From: Pseudomonadales bacterium
GTDB lineage: Bacteria > Pseudomonadota > Gammaproteobacteria > Pseudomonadales > Azotimanducaceae
Assembly (NCBI GenBank): GCA_016763855.1
Contig: JAESSY010000003.1
Span: 1 to 34,327 of the forward strand
Direction of reading: 5' to 3'
Length of the DNA stretch: 34,327 nucleotides
A program made the position numbers and the translations under genes. Below are positions 25,359 to 32,821 of the stretch, piece by piece; position 1 is the first letter of the stretch, and every line of letters starts with the position of its first letter. The notes under the pieces are model-generated. The model was given only the letters and a program-made list of their open reading frames with translations, made no database searches and was not told where the DNA came from.

Positions 25359-25721
25359 TATTCCCGCTTACTTTTTAAAGAATATGACGCAAGTAAATAA
25401 ACATTTGGCTCATCCAAAATCGATACTAATTCTATAGTATCGGTGACAGATTTTGGCCATTTTTTGCCAGTCAAAGTTAGCTGAAACTGATTTTCATCAC
25501 TGCCAGATTACATTTGAGCTGATGTGGTAAGTAATCCAGCTATATTCCACCAATAATGTTTCCAAGATGGTTTCTATGGTGGATAACCATGCTTATTAAG
25601 ATGGTGTCAAACCAATTCTCACCATGACATTGTTTATATCAGTGATGTCAATCAGCGCGCAAATTTGACTCACTTTGGCATTTAAACTTGACCACTCGTG
25701 AAAATACAAAAGTATAATCAG
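25359..25721. other. Non-coding stretch after the cytidylyltransferase
   Basis: No gene is recognised. A perfect inverted repeat CGATACTA (25421-25428) / TAGTATCG (25435-25442) may end transcription or bind a protein; there is no T run after it. Near 25690 CATTTAAACTTGACCACTC resembles another IS21-type inner repeat. Confidence 0.45.
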
Positions 25722-25787
25722 CTAGTGACAGGAATTAAAATTAAGCAGTAACTGTCTAGGTGGGTCAATTTCAGACGCTTGCTTACA
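25722..25787 (-). repeat. 67-bp dispersed repeat, copy B (probable IS21-family end)
   Basis: Matches copy A at 11160-11226. On the minus strand it reads TGTAAGCAAGCGTCTGAAAT then TGACCCACC, the style of an IS21-family terminus. No istA or istB gene is nearby, so it is a solo end. Confidence 0.55.
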
Positions 25788-25788
25788 T

Positions 25789-25832
25789 ATTACGCATGAA
25801 AACTACGCATAAATCTAAAAGTTGCGCGTAAT
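25789..25832. promoter_or_regulatory. TACGCAT repeats upstream of the Fic relic
   Basis: ATTACGC (25789-25795) and GCGTAAT (25826-25832) are perfect inverted copies, with a further TACGCAT (25804-25810) between them. They lie just upstream of the ATG at 25861. Fic proteins with an N-terminal HTH may bind their own promoter, so this may be an old operator. Confidence 0.4.
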
Positions 25833-25860
25833 GTGAAAATAAGCAATAAAAGGGCCGCGC

Positions 25861-26343
25861 ATGGTAAGTCAGAAGCAGCGAGGATTACGAGAACAACGAA
25901 AGCGCATCGAGGCGATTGTTGCCCAGTATCCAGATGGTGCTGACATACAGCCTATCGTTGATGCATTAAACCATGATGCCTAAGGTATTGCTCCACCGCG
26001 CCGAACGCTGCAATCCTCGCTTAAAAGATGGGTAGATGATAGTTACTTACGCACGACACGCGCCAACCGTGGTGCTCGATACTTCTTTGCAAATGCGACG
26101 GTAACGATTGATATAGATTCAGCAGATGAGCCGGATACTTCAGCTTTTCCATTTTCTAAGCCGACAGAACATCTCCTACAAGCCATACGTAAACCGCTAA
26201 TACAACGTAAGCCTGTGGCTTACCAATTCGACTTTCTTAATGGTTATTGTCCAAACGTTAGTGCTTATCTAACTGATACAGAATTGGCTCATTTAGTTGG
26301 TTTAGGGGCGCCTAGCCCTGAAACAATTCACAACATGGAGAAG
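25861..26343 (+). pseudogene. HTH-Fic family protein, N-terminal fragment with in-frame stop
   Basis: The frame encodes an HTH-like start (EQRKRIEAIVAQYPDGADIQ, then PRRTLQSSLKRWVDDSYLRT and GARYFF) and the Fic N-terminal segment QRKPVAYQFDFLNGYCPNVS followed by AYLTDTELAHLVGLG. One TAA at 25981-25983 breaks it. The catalytic HPFxxGNGR motif is missing because the frame passes straight into an IS6 transposase tail at about 26344. AMPylation activity is therefore lost. Confidence 0.75.
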
Positions 26344-26577
26344 TACGCCAACAATAGAGCTGAGCTGCCACATCAACCGACCAGGGTGAGAGAACCGGTC
26401 ATGCGTCGGTCCGACGCCTCGGAATTCAAATCAATAAAACAAGCTCAGCGATTTCTGAATATCCATGCTGCGGTAGACAATTTATTCAATTTGGGGCGTC
26501 ATTTGGTGTCTGCGGAAACTTATCGATATTTCAGGTTGCGTTCCTTTTCGTCTTGGAAAAATGCAGCAGCAGTTTAG
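26344..26577 (+). pseudogene. IS6-family transposase, C-terminal fragment fused to the Fic frame
   Basis: YANNRAELPHQPTRVREPVM then RRSDASEFKSIKQAQRFLNI, HAAVDNLFNLGRHLVSAETY and FRLRSFSSWKNAAAV form the C-terminal end of an IS6-type DDE transposase, including the last catalytic-core helix region. It has an insertion (RSDASE) where relatives usually have RFKS. The stop is 34 bp from the end-like motif at 26611-26629, as expected for an IS6 right end. Confidence 0.85.
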
Positions 26578-26610
26578 ATCGGATTTACGTCGGTATCTTG
26601 TGTGATTGAG

Positions 26611-26629
26611 AAGTTAATTTTGCGGTACC
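26611..26629. repeat. Right terminal inverted repeat of the IS6 relic
   Basis: AAGTTAATTTTGCGGTACC lies just beyond the IS6 transposase stop. Read inward it is GGTACCGCAAAATTAACTT, in the style of IS6-family ends (GGxxCTGxxGCAAA). The last codons and the stop of the P450 gene on the minus strand lie inside it. Confidence 0.6.
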
Positions 26630-27984
26630 ACTGCGACCTGTGTAGGACGTTTGCCATTAGGGCCGTACAGATTTACCTGCAAACTTGAAATAGCATGAAC
26701 CAATGCGTTTGGTAAGATCTTTTGTTTGCCGGTCCAGTGGATATTAGGGAAGCGGTCAAAGATTCGCTCGAAAGCCATTCGTAACTGCATCTTTGCGATT
26801 CGAGAACCTAGACATTTATGCACGCCATGACCGAACGCCATGTGCTTTTCAACGTTATCTCGGTGCATATTGAAGGTATCTGGATTGGGGAAGATGTCTG
26901 GGTCACGATTGGCGGCCCCGTACCAGAGAACCACTTTTTCATCTTTGGCGATTTTTTGGCCATTTAATTCTGTGTCTTCGAGCGCGGTGCGTCGCATATG
27001 CATGACAGGAGATACCATTCGCAGTGCTTCTTCCGACATTTGCGGAATGAGTGATGGGTCATCCAATACCATGGCGCGCTGATCTGGGAATTCAGTCATC
27101 AATCGAATGGTGCCAGATAGTGAATTTCGCGAAGTGTCGTTACCCGCAAAGATAATGAGAAGCCAAGAGCCATCAAGAAACTCTTGTGGTAGTAGCTGGC
27201 CACCCAGTTTGGATTGAGCGATGACAGTTAATAAATCCTTGCGAGGGTTAGCTCGCCGGTCCGCCATGACACGCTCACCATATGCAAACATGTCGTTCAC
27301 GACAGGGTTAAAACGGAATGGGAACAGTGGTTCGGAAAAAAACGTTTGCCAAGGATTGGATATAAATTGCGCGGCCAACTCCAGGTGGTGCATCCAAACT
27401 TTGACTTTGGGTCTGTCGTTTTCATCGATGCCGAGCATTTCACTCAGCGTGAATAGGGGAAGCTCTTCTGAAAACATTTTAACAAAATCGACAACGGGTC
27501 CTTTTCTCTCCATTTCATCGAGGAGTTCATCGATTTTTAAGCCCACTCTGTCCCGAATCGTCGCAACATAAGCGGGGAAAAAGAAATCGCTCTGTTGCAT
27601 GCGCATTTCCCGATGCAGCGGTTCGTCCAAATTGATCAAGGAGTTGAAGGCTGCGGGCATGAGCTTTTTGGGACGCCAATATTTTTTCGCGGGCACAGCC
27701 ATGTTGATACTGCCTCGCTGAGATGAAAAAACACTGTGGGCAAGCTCGACTTTTTTGATGTCATCATATCGGGTGATGGACCAGATGCCTGAGATACCTT
27801 TCTCCCCGGGTGACCACATCACCGGCGCTTCCTCGCGCATTTTCTTGAATAGATCGAAGGGTTGGCCTTTTGTCCATGCGGCTGGGTCCCCAAACTTAAA
27901 CCCTTCAAGCGTCGGGTAGCTCGCATTATAAACTGGGAGTTCTTGCCCCGTATCAATCAAGATATCATCGCTGATGAGTTTCAA
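26614..27984 (-). CDS. Cytochrome P450
   Basis: The 456-residue soluble P450 has all landmarks: I-helix LLIIFAGNDTSRN, K-helix EEALR (ExxR), and the heme loop AFGHGVHKCLGSRIAKM with Cys391 as the thiolate ligand. It should accept electrons from a ferredoxin and hydroxylate a hydrophobic substrate; style recalls bacterial sterol or terpenoid P450s, but this is not provable here. The start is TTG with GGAGACAAGG upstream. The C-terminus (VVPQN, stop) is encoded by the IS6 end at 26611-26629, so the original tail may have been replaced. A redoxin and a TetR gene lie upstream on the same strand. Confidence 0.92.
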   Translation of the reverse strand: MKLISDDILIDTGQELPVYNASYPTLEGFKFGDPAAWTKGQPFDLFKKMREEAPVMWSPGEKGISGIWSITRYDDIKKVELAHSVFSSQRGSINMAVPAKKYWRPKKLMPAAFNSLINLDEPLHREMRMQQSDFFFPAYVATIRDRVGLKIDELLDEMERKGPVVDFVKMFSEELPLFTLSEMLGIDENDRPKVKVWMHHLELAAQFISNPWQTFFSEPLFPFRFNPVVNDMFAYGERVMADRRANPRKDLLTVIAQSKLGGQLLPQEFLDGSWLLIIFAGNDTSRNSLSGTIRLMTEFPDQRAMVLDDPSLIPQMSEEALRMVSPVMHMRRTALEDTELNGQKIAKDEKVVLWYGAANRDPDIFPNPDTFNMHRDNVEKHMAFGHGVHKCLGSRIAKMQLRMAFERIFDRFPNIHWTGKQKILPNALVHAISSLQVNLYGPNGKRPTQVAVVPQN

Positions 27985-28158
27985 ACCTTGTCTCCTACGT
28001 TTTGCTTATCGTTGATCATTGTTTTGACAACATACATGAAAATTAAAATGGTTATGAGTATAGAATAAATGGGATCGAAGTGAAATTCGTCACAGGGATA
28101 GAGCATCAAGGTACTGACAAATAAACTATGGATTGGTAACAATTCGCTCATGAATAAT

Positions 28159-28623
28159 TTATTTTGGAACCAGATAACCCATTAGCGTCAATGTTTCCTG
28201 CGGGTCCATTCTCCCGACCGGTGATGAACTGTAAGTTGACGAAAGAATTCGGCCCTTGCGATTGATGAGGAACTCACTGGGTTGAATGTGGTTACGCCTC
28301 TCGTCCCAGAATACGCCAATGGTGTCGCCAAGATCCCGTTCAACACCCCAGCCTATCGGGAATGAGAGAGATGCACCCACCTCTTGTGCCTTATCTTGCG
28401 GGTCTGAGCTTGCCGCGTAAATTTTGACACCTAATTCAGTGAACTGATTGAGTCTGGCTTCGAAGCCGTCTAACAGACGGCGGCAGAAAGGTCACCAGTG
28501 TCCACGGTAAAAGAGAATGATCGCAAAGTTCGATTCAATAGCTCCAGGTAGGGATAAATCATTGGTTTGGTTAGTATTTAACGATATTTCCGGCAGTTGA
28601 TCTCCGCCTGACAATTGCGCCAT
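28159..28623 (-). CDS. Selenocysteine-containing redoxin (AhpC/TSA-like), UGA read as Sec
   Basis: ATG at 28623 opens a 154-codon frame with one internal TGA (28494-28492, codon 44). Upstream: MAQLSGGDQLPEISLNTNQT and IESNFAIILFYRGHW; then TGA; then PFCRRLLDGFEARLNQFTEL, GVKIYAASSDPQDKA and GWGVERDLGDTIGVFWDERR. Cys homologues read FYRGxWCPFC, so the TGA stands exactly at the first active-site Cys, giving UPFC. Both sides are conserved and in the same frame, and a hairpin fitting a bacterial SECIS follows (28465-28481). The product would be a thiol/selenol peroxidase-like reductase. A nonsense mutation is the alternative. It lies between a TetR and a P450 gene. Confidence 0.82.
28465..28481 (-). 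promoter_or_regulatory. SECIS-like hairpin behind the UGA codon
   Basis: On the minus strand GCCGTCTGTTAGACGGC forms a perfect 7-bp stem with a GUU loop. The stem begins 10 nt and the loop 17 nt after the TGA. Bacterial SECIS elements lie within the coding region right after UGA, with a G at the start of a short apical loop at roughly this distance. The sequence also codes for RRLLDG within the redoxin. Confidence 0.7.
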
Positions 28624-28693
28624 GGACTTAGCCTCGCTGATGAATTCTTTGTATCATCTTACGGGTGTTCCTAAGCGCTGCAAGGGTTTTGGG

Positions 28694-28713
28694 AAAGTTA
28701 ATTTGGCAATGCC
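28694..28713. repeat. Dispersed IS6-end-like motif
   Basis: AAAGTTAATTTGGCAATGCC; on the minus strand it starts 9 bp after the stop of the TetR gene. Same motif as at 22181 and 26611, but no transposase is nearby. Confidence 0.55.
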
Positions 28714-28722
28714 CCGCAGCTT

Positions 28723-29391
28723 CTATTCTCTCTGACTGCCTTCGTTCTCGTTAATAACAGGGGGATAAGCTAACGATTCAAGCCAGGTGCGGTATATTTT
28801 TTCCACTCGAGTGTCTAGTTCATCAGGCGCAATTCCAAGTCGCTTAGCGTAGGGCAAGCGAAAAATACGATAGCCACGCAACACCGCCGAAAGTGCTACT
28901 TGTAATGCCTCAAGATCGTGGCCACGATCTATATCTCCGTCAATGACATCTTGGCGTAGTTGACTAAGACCCGCCTCAAGGAGAGGAATAGGATCAACTG
29001 TATCATCCCCGTCTAGAACGAGCAGTGCACGTAGTTTACTGTCATTGATGTCATTGCTGCTTTTCATGCGAAAGGACCTAAGTCTTCGCGCTACAAAGCG
29101 AGTGTGCTTTCTACCCTTTGTGAGCGAGTCGACTATCACTTCGAATTGGCGGTTGATTGCTTTACGCAGCAATTCCTGTCTTGAGCCGAAGTAATGGTAA
29201 ATGTTACCTCGATTGACACCTGCCCCTACTGCAACTTTCCTGAGATTAAGTCCTGCCAAGACGCCATCGTTGCGGATGAGATCAAGGGCGACATCGATAA
29301 GTCGTTGTTCAGTTTCAGCTCGACTGCGCCTTTGCTTTGCCTGTGGCGCTGTCTTAATCTCTTTTATTGGCTCTTTGTTAATTGCGGCCAC
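28723..29391 (-). CDS. TetR family regulator
   Basis: The 222-residue protein (GTG start) has a basic lead (QAKQRRSRAETEQRLIDVAL) and a TetR helix-turn-helix: LNLRKVAVGAGVNRGNIYHY then FGSRQELL. The C-terminal ligand domain is long and not assignable. It is first in a row with the redoxin and P450 genes and may control them. Directly upstream lies MITE copy 3, which could now supply or disturb the promoter. Confidence 0.88.
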   Translation of the reverse strand: MAAINKEPIKEIKTAPQAKQRRSRAETEQRLIDVALDLIRNDGVLAGLNLRKVAVGAGVNRGNIYHYFGSRQELLRKAINRQFEVIVDSLTKGRKHTRFVARRLRSFRMKSSNDINDSKLRALLVLDGDDTVDPIPLLEAGLSQLRQDVIDGDIDRGHDLEALQVALSAVLRGYRIFRLPYAKRLGIAPDELDTRVEKIYRTWLESLAYPPVINENEGSQRE

Positions 29392-29648
29392 TGATTCGTT
29401 CCATTTTCATCTAGCTTGTTCCCGTCCATAAATAGATGAATTTCCTTATAATGTGCAGAACTATATTTGTGTTAGCTTGTAATTTCAAGCACTTACAAGG
29501 GAAGTAGCCCCGCTGAATTTAGTTTCTGGATGGGCTCTGGCTTGTGAGATCACAATTGTACTGTTATCATTGCGTCACGTAAAGTTATCACAATGCTAAT
29601 TAATGTTATCGGTTCGGTATGTATCTTTAATAAGGGTTAAGCAGCGTT
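29392..29648. other. Divergent spacer between TetR and DUF3604 genes
   Basis: The stretch holds MITE copy 3 (29419-29536) and AT-rich sequence with no gene. It must carry promoters for both directions. Confidence 0.5.
29419..29536 (+). mobile_element. 118-bp MITE, copy 3
   Basis: Reverse complement of copy 1 with few changes. Ends TTCCCGTCCATAAAT and (other strand) AGCCCATCCAGAAAC pair imperfectly as inverted repeats. The flanks CTAGCTTG (29411-29418) and CTGGCTTG (29537-29544) look like an 8-bp target duplication with one change. It has no gene. Confidence 0.8.
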
Positions 29649-29677
29649 TTGACAGAGTTCGATAGAGTCGTACTAAT
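29649..29677 (+). promoter_or_regulatory. Candidate promoter of the DUF3604 operon
   Basis: A perfect TTGACA (29649-29654), a 17-bp spacer and ACTAAT (29672-29677). The start codon follows 22 bp later with AGGCAGGG between, giving a short leader. Confidence 0.45.
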
Positions 29678-29698
29678 AAAAAGAGGCAGGGCAGAGAG

Positions 29699-31777
29699 AT
29701 GATGCAACGAAATTTATTATCCGTATGTACGCTCCTAGGATTGCTTACCGCTTGCGGTGGCGCTAATCAGCTGACGCAAGAGCAGCGTGCAGCAATCAGG
29801 CAGCCTTTATTTGCAACCGAACACACGATTATTGACCGTCGGTCAGGTGTCAAGGCGGACCTCGATGACGCTGTCAAGTCTGCCGAAAGAGGGCCGGACA
29901 TCAATCCGCACTTTAATCCAGAACGCAACGCCTACTTCGGTGATCTGCATGTGCACACAAACTATTCCTTTGATGCTTTTGCCTTTGGCGCGCTGGCCAC
30001 ACCCTACGATGCATACCGCTTTGCAAAAGGCGAAGCCGTCAAACACCCCGCAGGTTTTAACATGCAGCTTCGCGAGTCACTGGATTTTTATGGCGTTACC
30101 GACCACGGTTATTTTATGGGCGTTGATTCAATTGCTGCTGATACCAGCACTGACTTTTCCAAGTATCCGTTTGCGCAAATTGTGCATGACTTGAATGCGC
30201 CAGACAATATGGATCGCTGGAGCTTGCTGGATCGGATGCGAAGTTTCGGCCTTGCTAGAGCAATAGCCCTAGCGATTGTCGAGGAGGTGGTCGACCCTGA
30301 AGAGACATTGACCATTACCCGCAGCGCGTGGGCAGACTCCATCAACGCTGCAGATCTGCACAACGATCCAGGCCGTTTTACTACCTTCGTTGCCTATGAA
30401 TACACATCTACAGCAGATGACAATGGTAGCCTGCACCGCAATGTGGTCTTTGAGAGTAGCGATCGCGTGCCTGAAGTTCCCTTTTCGCGTATGCATTCTC
30501 TTAACGTGGAAGACCTATGGGACTGGATGGATACCTTGCGCGAAGCCGGTGTGGAATCTATGGCCATTCCACATAACTCCAACAAGTCGAATGGCCAAAT
30601 GTTCCAATTGGTAGATTGGGCTGGGGATCCAATCGATGATGAATACGCCGTCCAGCGCATCCGTAATGAACCACTGGTAGAAATTACTCAAATCAAAGGT
30701 ACGTCCGAAACCCATCCAGCTTTGTCCACCCGTGATGAATGGGCAGATTTTGAGTTGGTGAGTACTCGAGGAGTAGGCATGGGGAAACCTGTAGCTAGTC
30801 AACCCGATGGTAGTTACGTGCGACAGGCCTTACGCAGGGGTTTGGAAATGGAAGCTCAGGGCATTACCAATCCCTATGCGTTTGGTGTAATTGGTTCTAG
30901 TGATACACACACGGGAGCTTCGCAAATTGACGAATCGAACTTTTCTTCTAAGCTAGGCGTCTTGTCTGCTGATGCACAGTTGCGTGGTTCGGTTCCCTTG
31001 GGCTTTGTTGAAAGCATCTTCGTCGGCATTATCCCCGGTCAGGGTGTGGCGGAGGTGGACGGCGAGCGCTTTTTAGGTGGACAGCAAAACGAATTTGGCG
31101 CATCAGGTCTCGCAGCGGTGTGGGCTGAAGAAAATACCCGCGAAGCGATATACGCAGCGCTTCGGCGCAAAGAAACCTTCGCTACGTCCGGTCCACGCAT
31201 ACGACTGCGATTTTTTGCAGGCTACGGTTTCCCAGATGATTTGCTGGAAATGGTAGATGGAGTGGCCACGGCTTATGCCACGGGTGTCACCATGGGTGCG
31301 GACCTTGCTCCGAATAAAATAGACGGAGCAAGTGTTCCTCCACAATCCCGTGCACCACAGTTCGCCATCTGGGCACAGGCAGATGCCAGCAGCGCACTGT
31401 TGCAACGGCTTCAAATAATCAAAGGCTGGATCGACGCAGCGGGTGAAACCCATGAAGATGTGATCGATGTGGCTTGCGCGGGCGGCGTTCCGGTGAACCC
31501 TGCCAATAACCGCTGCCCGGATAACGGTGCTACGGTAAATTTAAGCGATTGTAGCTTCAGTGCCAAAACCGGCGATGCTGAACTGCGAACGGTGTGGACC
31601 GACCCGAACTTTGATGCCAGCGAACGCGCTTTCTACTATGCCCGAATATTAGAAAACCCAACTTGCCGGTGGAATACCTGGGACGCGATTAAAGCAGGGA
31701 CCGTCCCGCGCTCTGATTTGGCTGCCACTCTGCAGGAACGCGCCTGGTCCTCTCCCATTCACGTCTTGCCAAGGTAG
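29699..31777 (+). CDS. DUF3604 lipoprotein, PHP-like metal-dependent fold
   Basis: The 692-residue protein has a lipoprotein signal ending in LLTACGG (Cys19). The DUF3604 pattern is clear: AYFGDLHVHTNYSFDAFAFG near residue 80, FYGVTDHGYFMG near 135, MAIPHNSNKSNG and IGSSDTHTGASQ. The HxH, DH and DTH groups look like metal ligands of a PHP-type phosphoesterase. The biochemical role of DUF3604 is not established. It is the first gene of a three-gene row with the prolyl isomerase-like and HupE-like genes. A late Cys-rich insert (ACAGGVPVNPANNRCPDN) follows the core. Confidence 0.88.
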   Translation: MMQRNLLSVCTLLGLLTACGGANQLTQEQRAAIRQPLFATEHTIIDRRSGVKADLDDAVKSAERGPDINPHFNPERNAYFGDLHVHTNYSFDAFAFGALATPYDAYRFAKGEAVKHPAGFNMQLRESLDFYGVTDHGYFMGVDSIAADTSTDFSKYPFAQIVHDLNAPDNMDRWSLLDRMRSFGLARAIALAIVEEVVDPEETLTITRSAWADSINAADLHNDPGRFTTFVAYEYTSTADDNGSLHRNVVFESSDRVPEVPFSRMHSLNVEDLWDWMDTLREAGVESMAIPHNSNKSNGQMFQLVDWAGDPIDDEYAVQRIRNEPLVEITQIKGTSETHPALSTRDEWADFELVSTRGVGMGKPVASQPDGSYVRQALRRGLEMEAQGITNPYAFGVIGSSDTHTGASQIDESNFSSKLGVLSADAQLRGSVPLGFVESIFVGIIPGQGVAEVDGERFLGGQQNEFGASGLAAVWAEENTREAIYAALRRKETFATSGPRIRLRFFAGYGFPDDLLEMVDGVATAYATGVTMGADLAPNKIDGASVPPQSRAPQFAIWAQADASSALLQRLQIIKGWIDAAGETHEDVIDVACAGGVPVNPANNRCPDNGATVNLSDCSFSAKTGDAELRTVWTDPNFDASERAFYYARILENPTCRWNTWDAIKAGTVPRSDLAATLQERAWSSPIHVLPR

Positions 31778-31816
31778 TTCAGGGCGGCGAGGATCGTCAG
31801 TGGGAAGGATGCGCAA

Positions 31817-32821
31817 ATGAGTTGGATCGTCAGTTTAAACAAGCCGTGGCTGCACTTTATTGTGTTAGGCGCGGTTCTATTTTATTTACAGTCTGTCTTC
31901 TTTCCAGAACCCAAGACAGTAATTTGGCCCCTGAGCGAGGCGCGTGTTAACAGATTGCAAGAGCAGTGGTTAACGAGCACAGGTCGTAACCCTACACCAA
32001 CGCAGGTCGGAAAATTCATAGCAGCAGAGCTGGATCGAGACATGCTGTTTCAGCGCGCGCTAGAACTAGAGTTTCATTTGTACGACACCATTGTCTACCA
32101 ACAGCTGATCCGCAACATGAAATTCTTACAGATGGCAGTGAATAAAACTGATACTGAATTGTTCGATCAGGCCTTGGAAATGCGATTGCATCTAGATGAT
32201 GAAGTCGTTAAGCGACGGCTTATTCAACTAGTGGAAGGACAGCTATTAGCAGATAATCCGACTACTAAACCGAGTGCAGATAAAGTTGCGGCAGCCTTTA
32301 CCAACAGAAAAGAAGAGTTGCGACGACCGCCTCTTTATACAATTGAGCATGTTTTCTTTAATCGCGAGCGCGAGCCAGAAGTTGCGGCAATTATTGCCAC
32401 TATTACAGAGCAGAAGCTCGATGTCCGGTCTGCCAGGCAATTGGGTTCTCCCTTCCTGCAGGGTTATCAATTTACACGCAAAACCCCCGATCAATTAGCG
32501 CAAAATTTTGGCAATGGTTTTGTGTTTAGCCTGAAGCAAGCACTAAATGCATCCCAAGTGAATTCCCAACAGTGGCTGGGGCCGCTACCGTCAGTTTATG
32601 GGCTCCACTACGTATGGGTTGCGGAGTACCAACCTGAGCGTGATGTACTGTTGCGAGAAGTGGAGCAACAGTTACGTCACGATCTTGAGTACGCCGCGAA
32701 AAACCAAGCGCTACGGTGTGCTATCGCCGTTCTGCGTAAGGAATATGATGTCAGGGGACAAGATCAGAATGCCAGTGATTTGAAGGACTTGGATGAAAAG
32801 GACAGGGAGGGCTGCCAATGA
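31817..32821 (+). CDS. Membrane-anchored parvulin-type prolyl isomerase-like protein
   Basis: The 334-residue protein has one N-terminal membrane helix (LHFIVLGAVLFYLQSVFF), a helical segment like the SurA/PpiD chaperone part (about 40-150) and a diverged parvulin-like region (PPLYTIEHVFFNRE, then LGPLPSVYGLHYVWVAEYQP). GLHYVWV corresponds to the GxHxxxV parvulin end. Active-site residues are only partly visible, so it may be a chaperone rather than an isomerase. Its TGA overlaps the ATG of the HupE gene (ATGA), so the two are coupled. Confidence 0.8.
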   Translation: MSWIVSLNKPWLHFIVLGAVLFYLQSVFFPEPKTVIWPLSEARVNRLQEQWLTSTGRNPTPTQVGKFIAAELDRDMLFQRALELEFHLYDTIVYQQLIRNMKFLQMAVNKTDTELFDQALEMRLHLDDEVVKRRLIQLVEGQLLADNPTTKPSADKVAAAFTNRKEELRRPPLYTIEHVFFNREREPEVAAIIATITEQKLDVRSARQLGSPFLQGYQFTRKTPDQLAQNFGNGFVFSLKQALNASQVNSQQWLGPLPSVYGLHYVWVAEYQPERDVLLREVEQQLRHDLEYAAKNQALRCAIAVLRKEYDVRGQDQNASDLKDLDEKDREGCQ

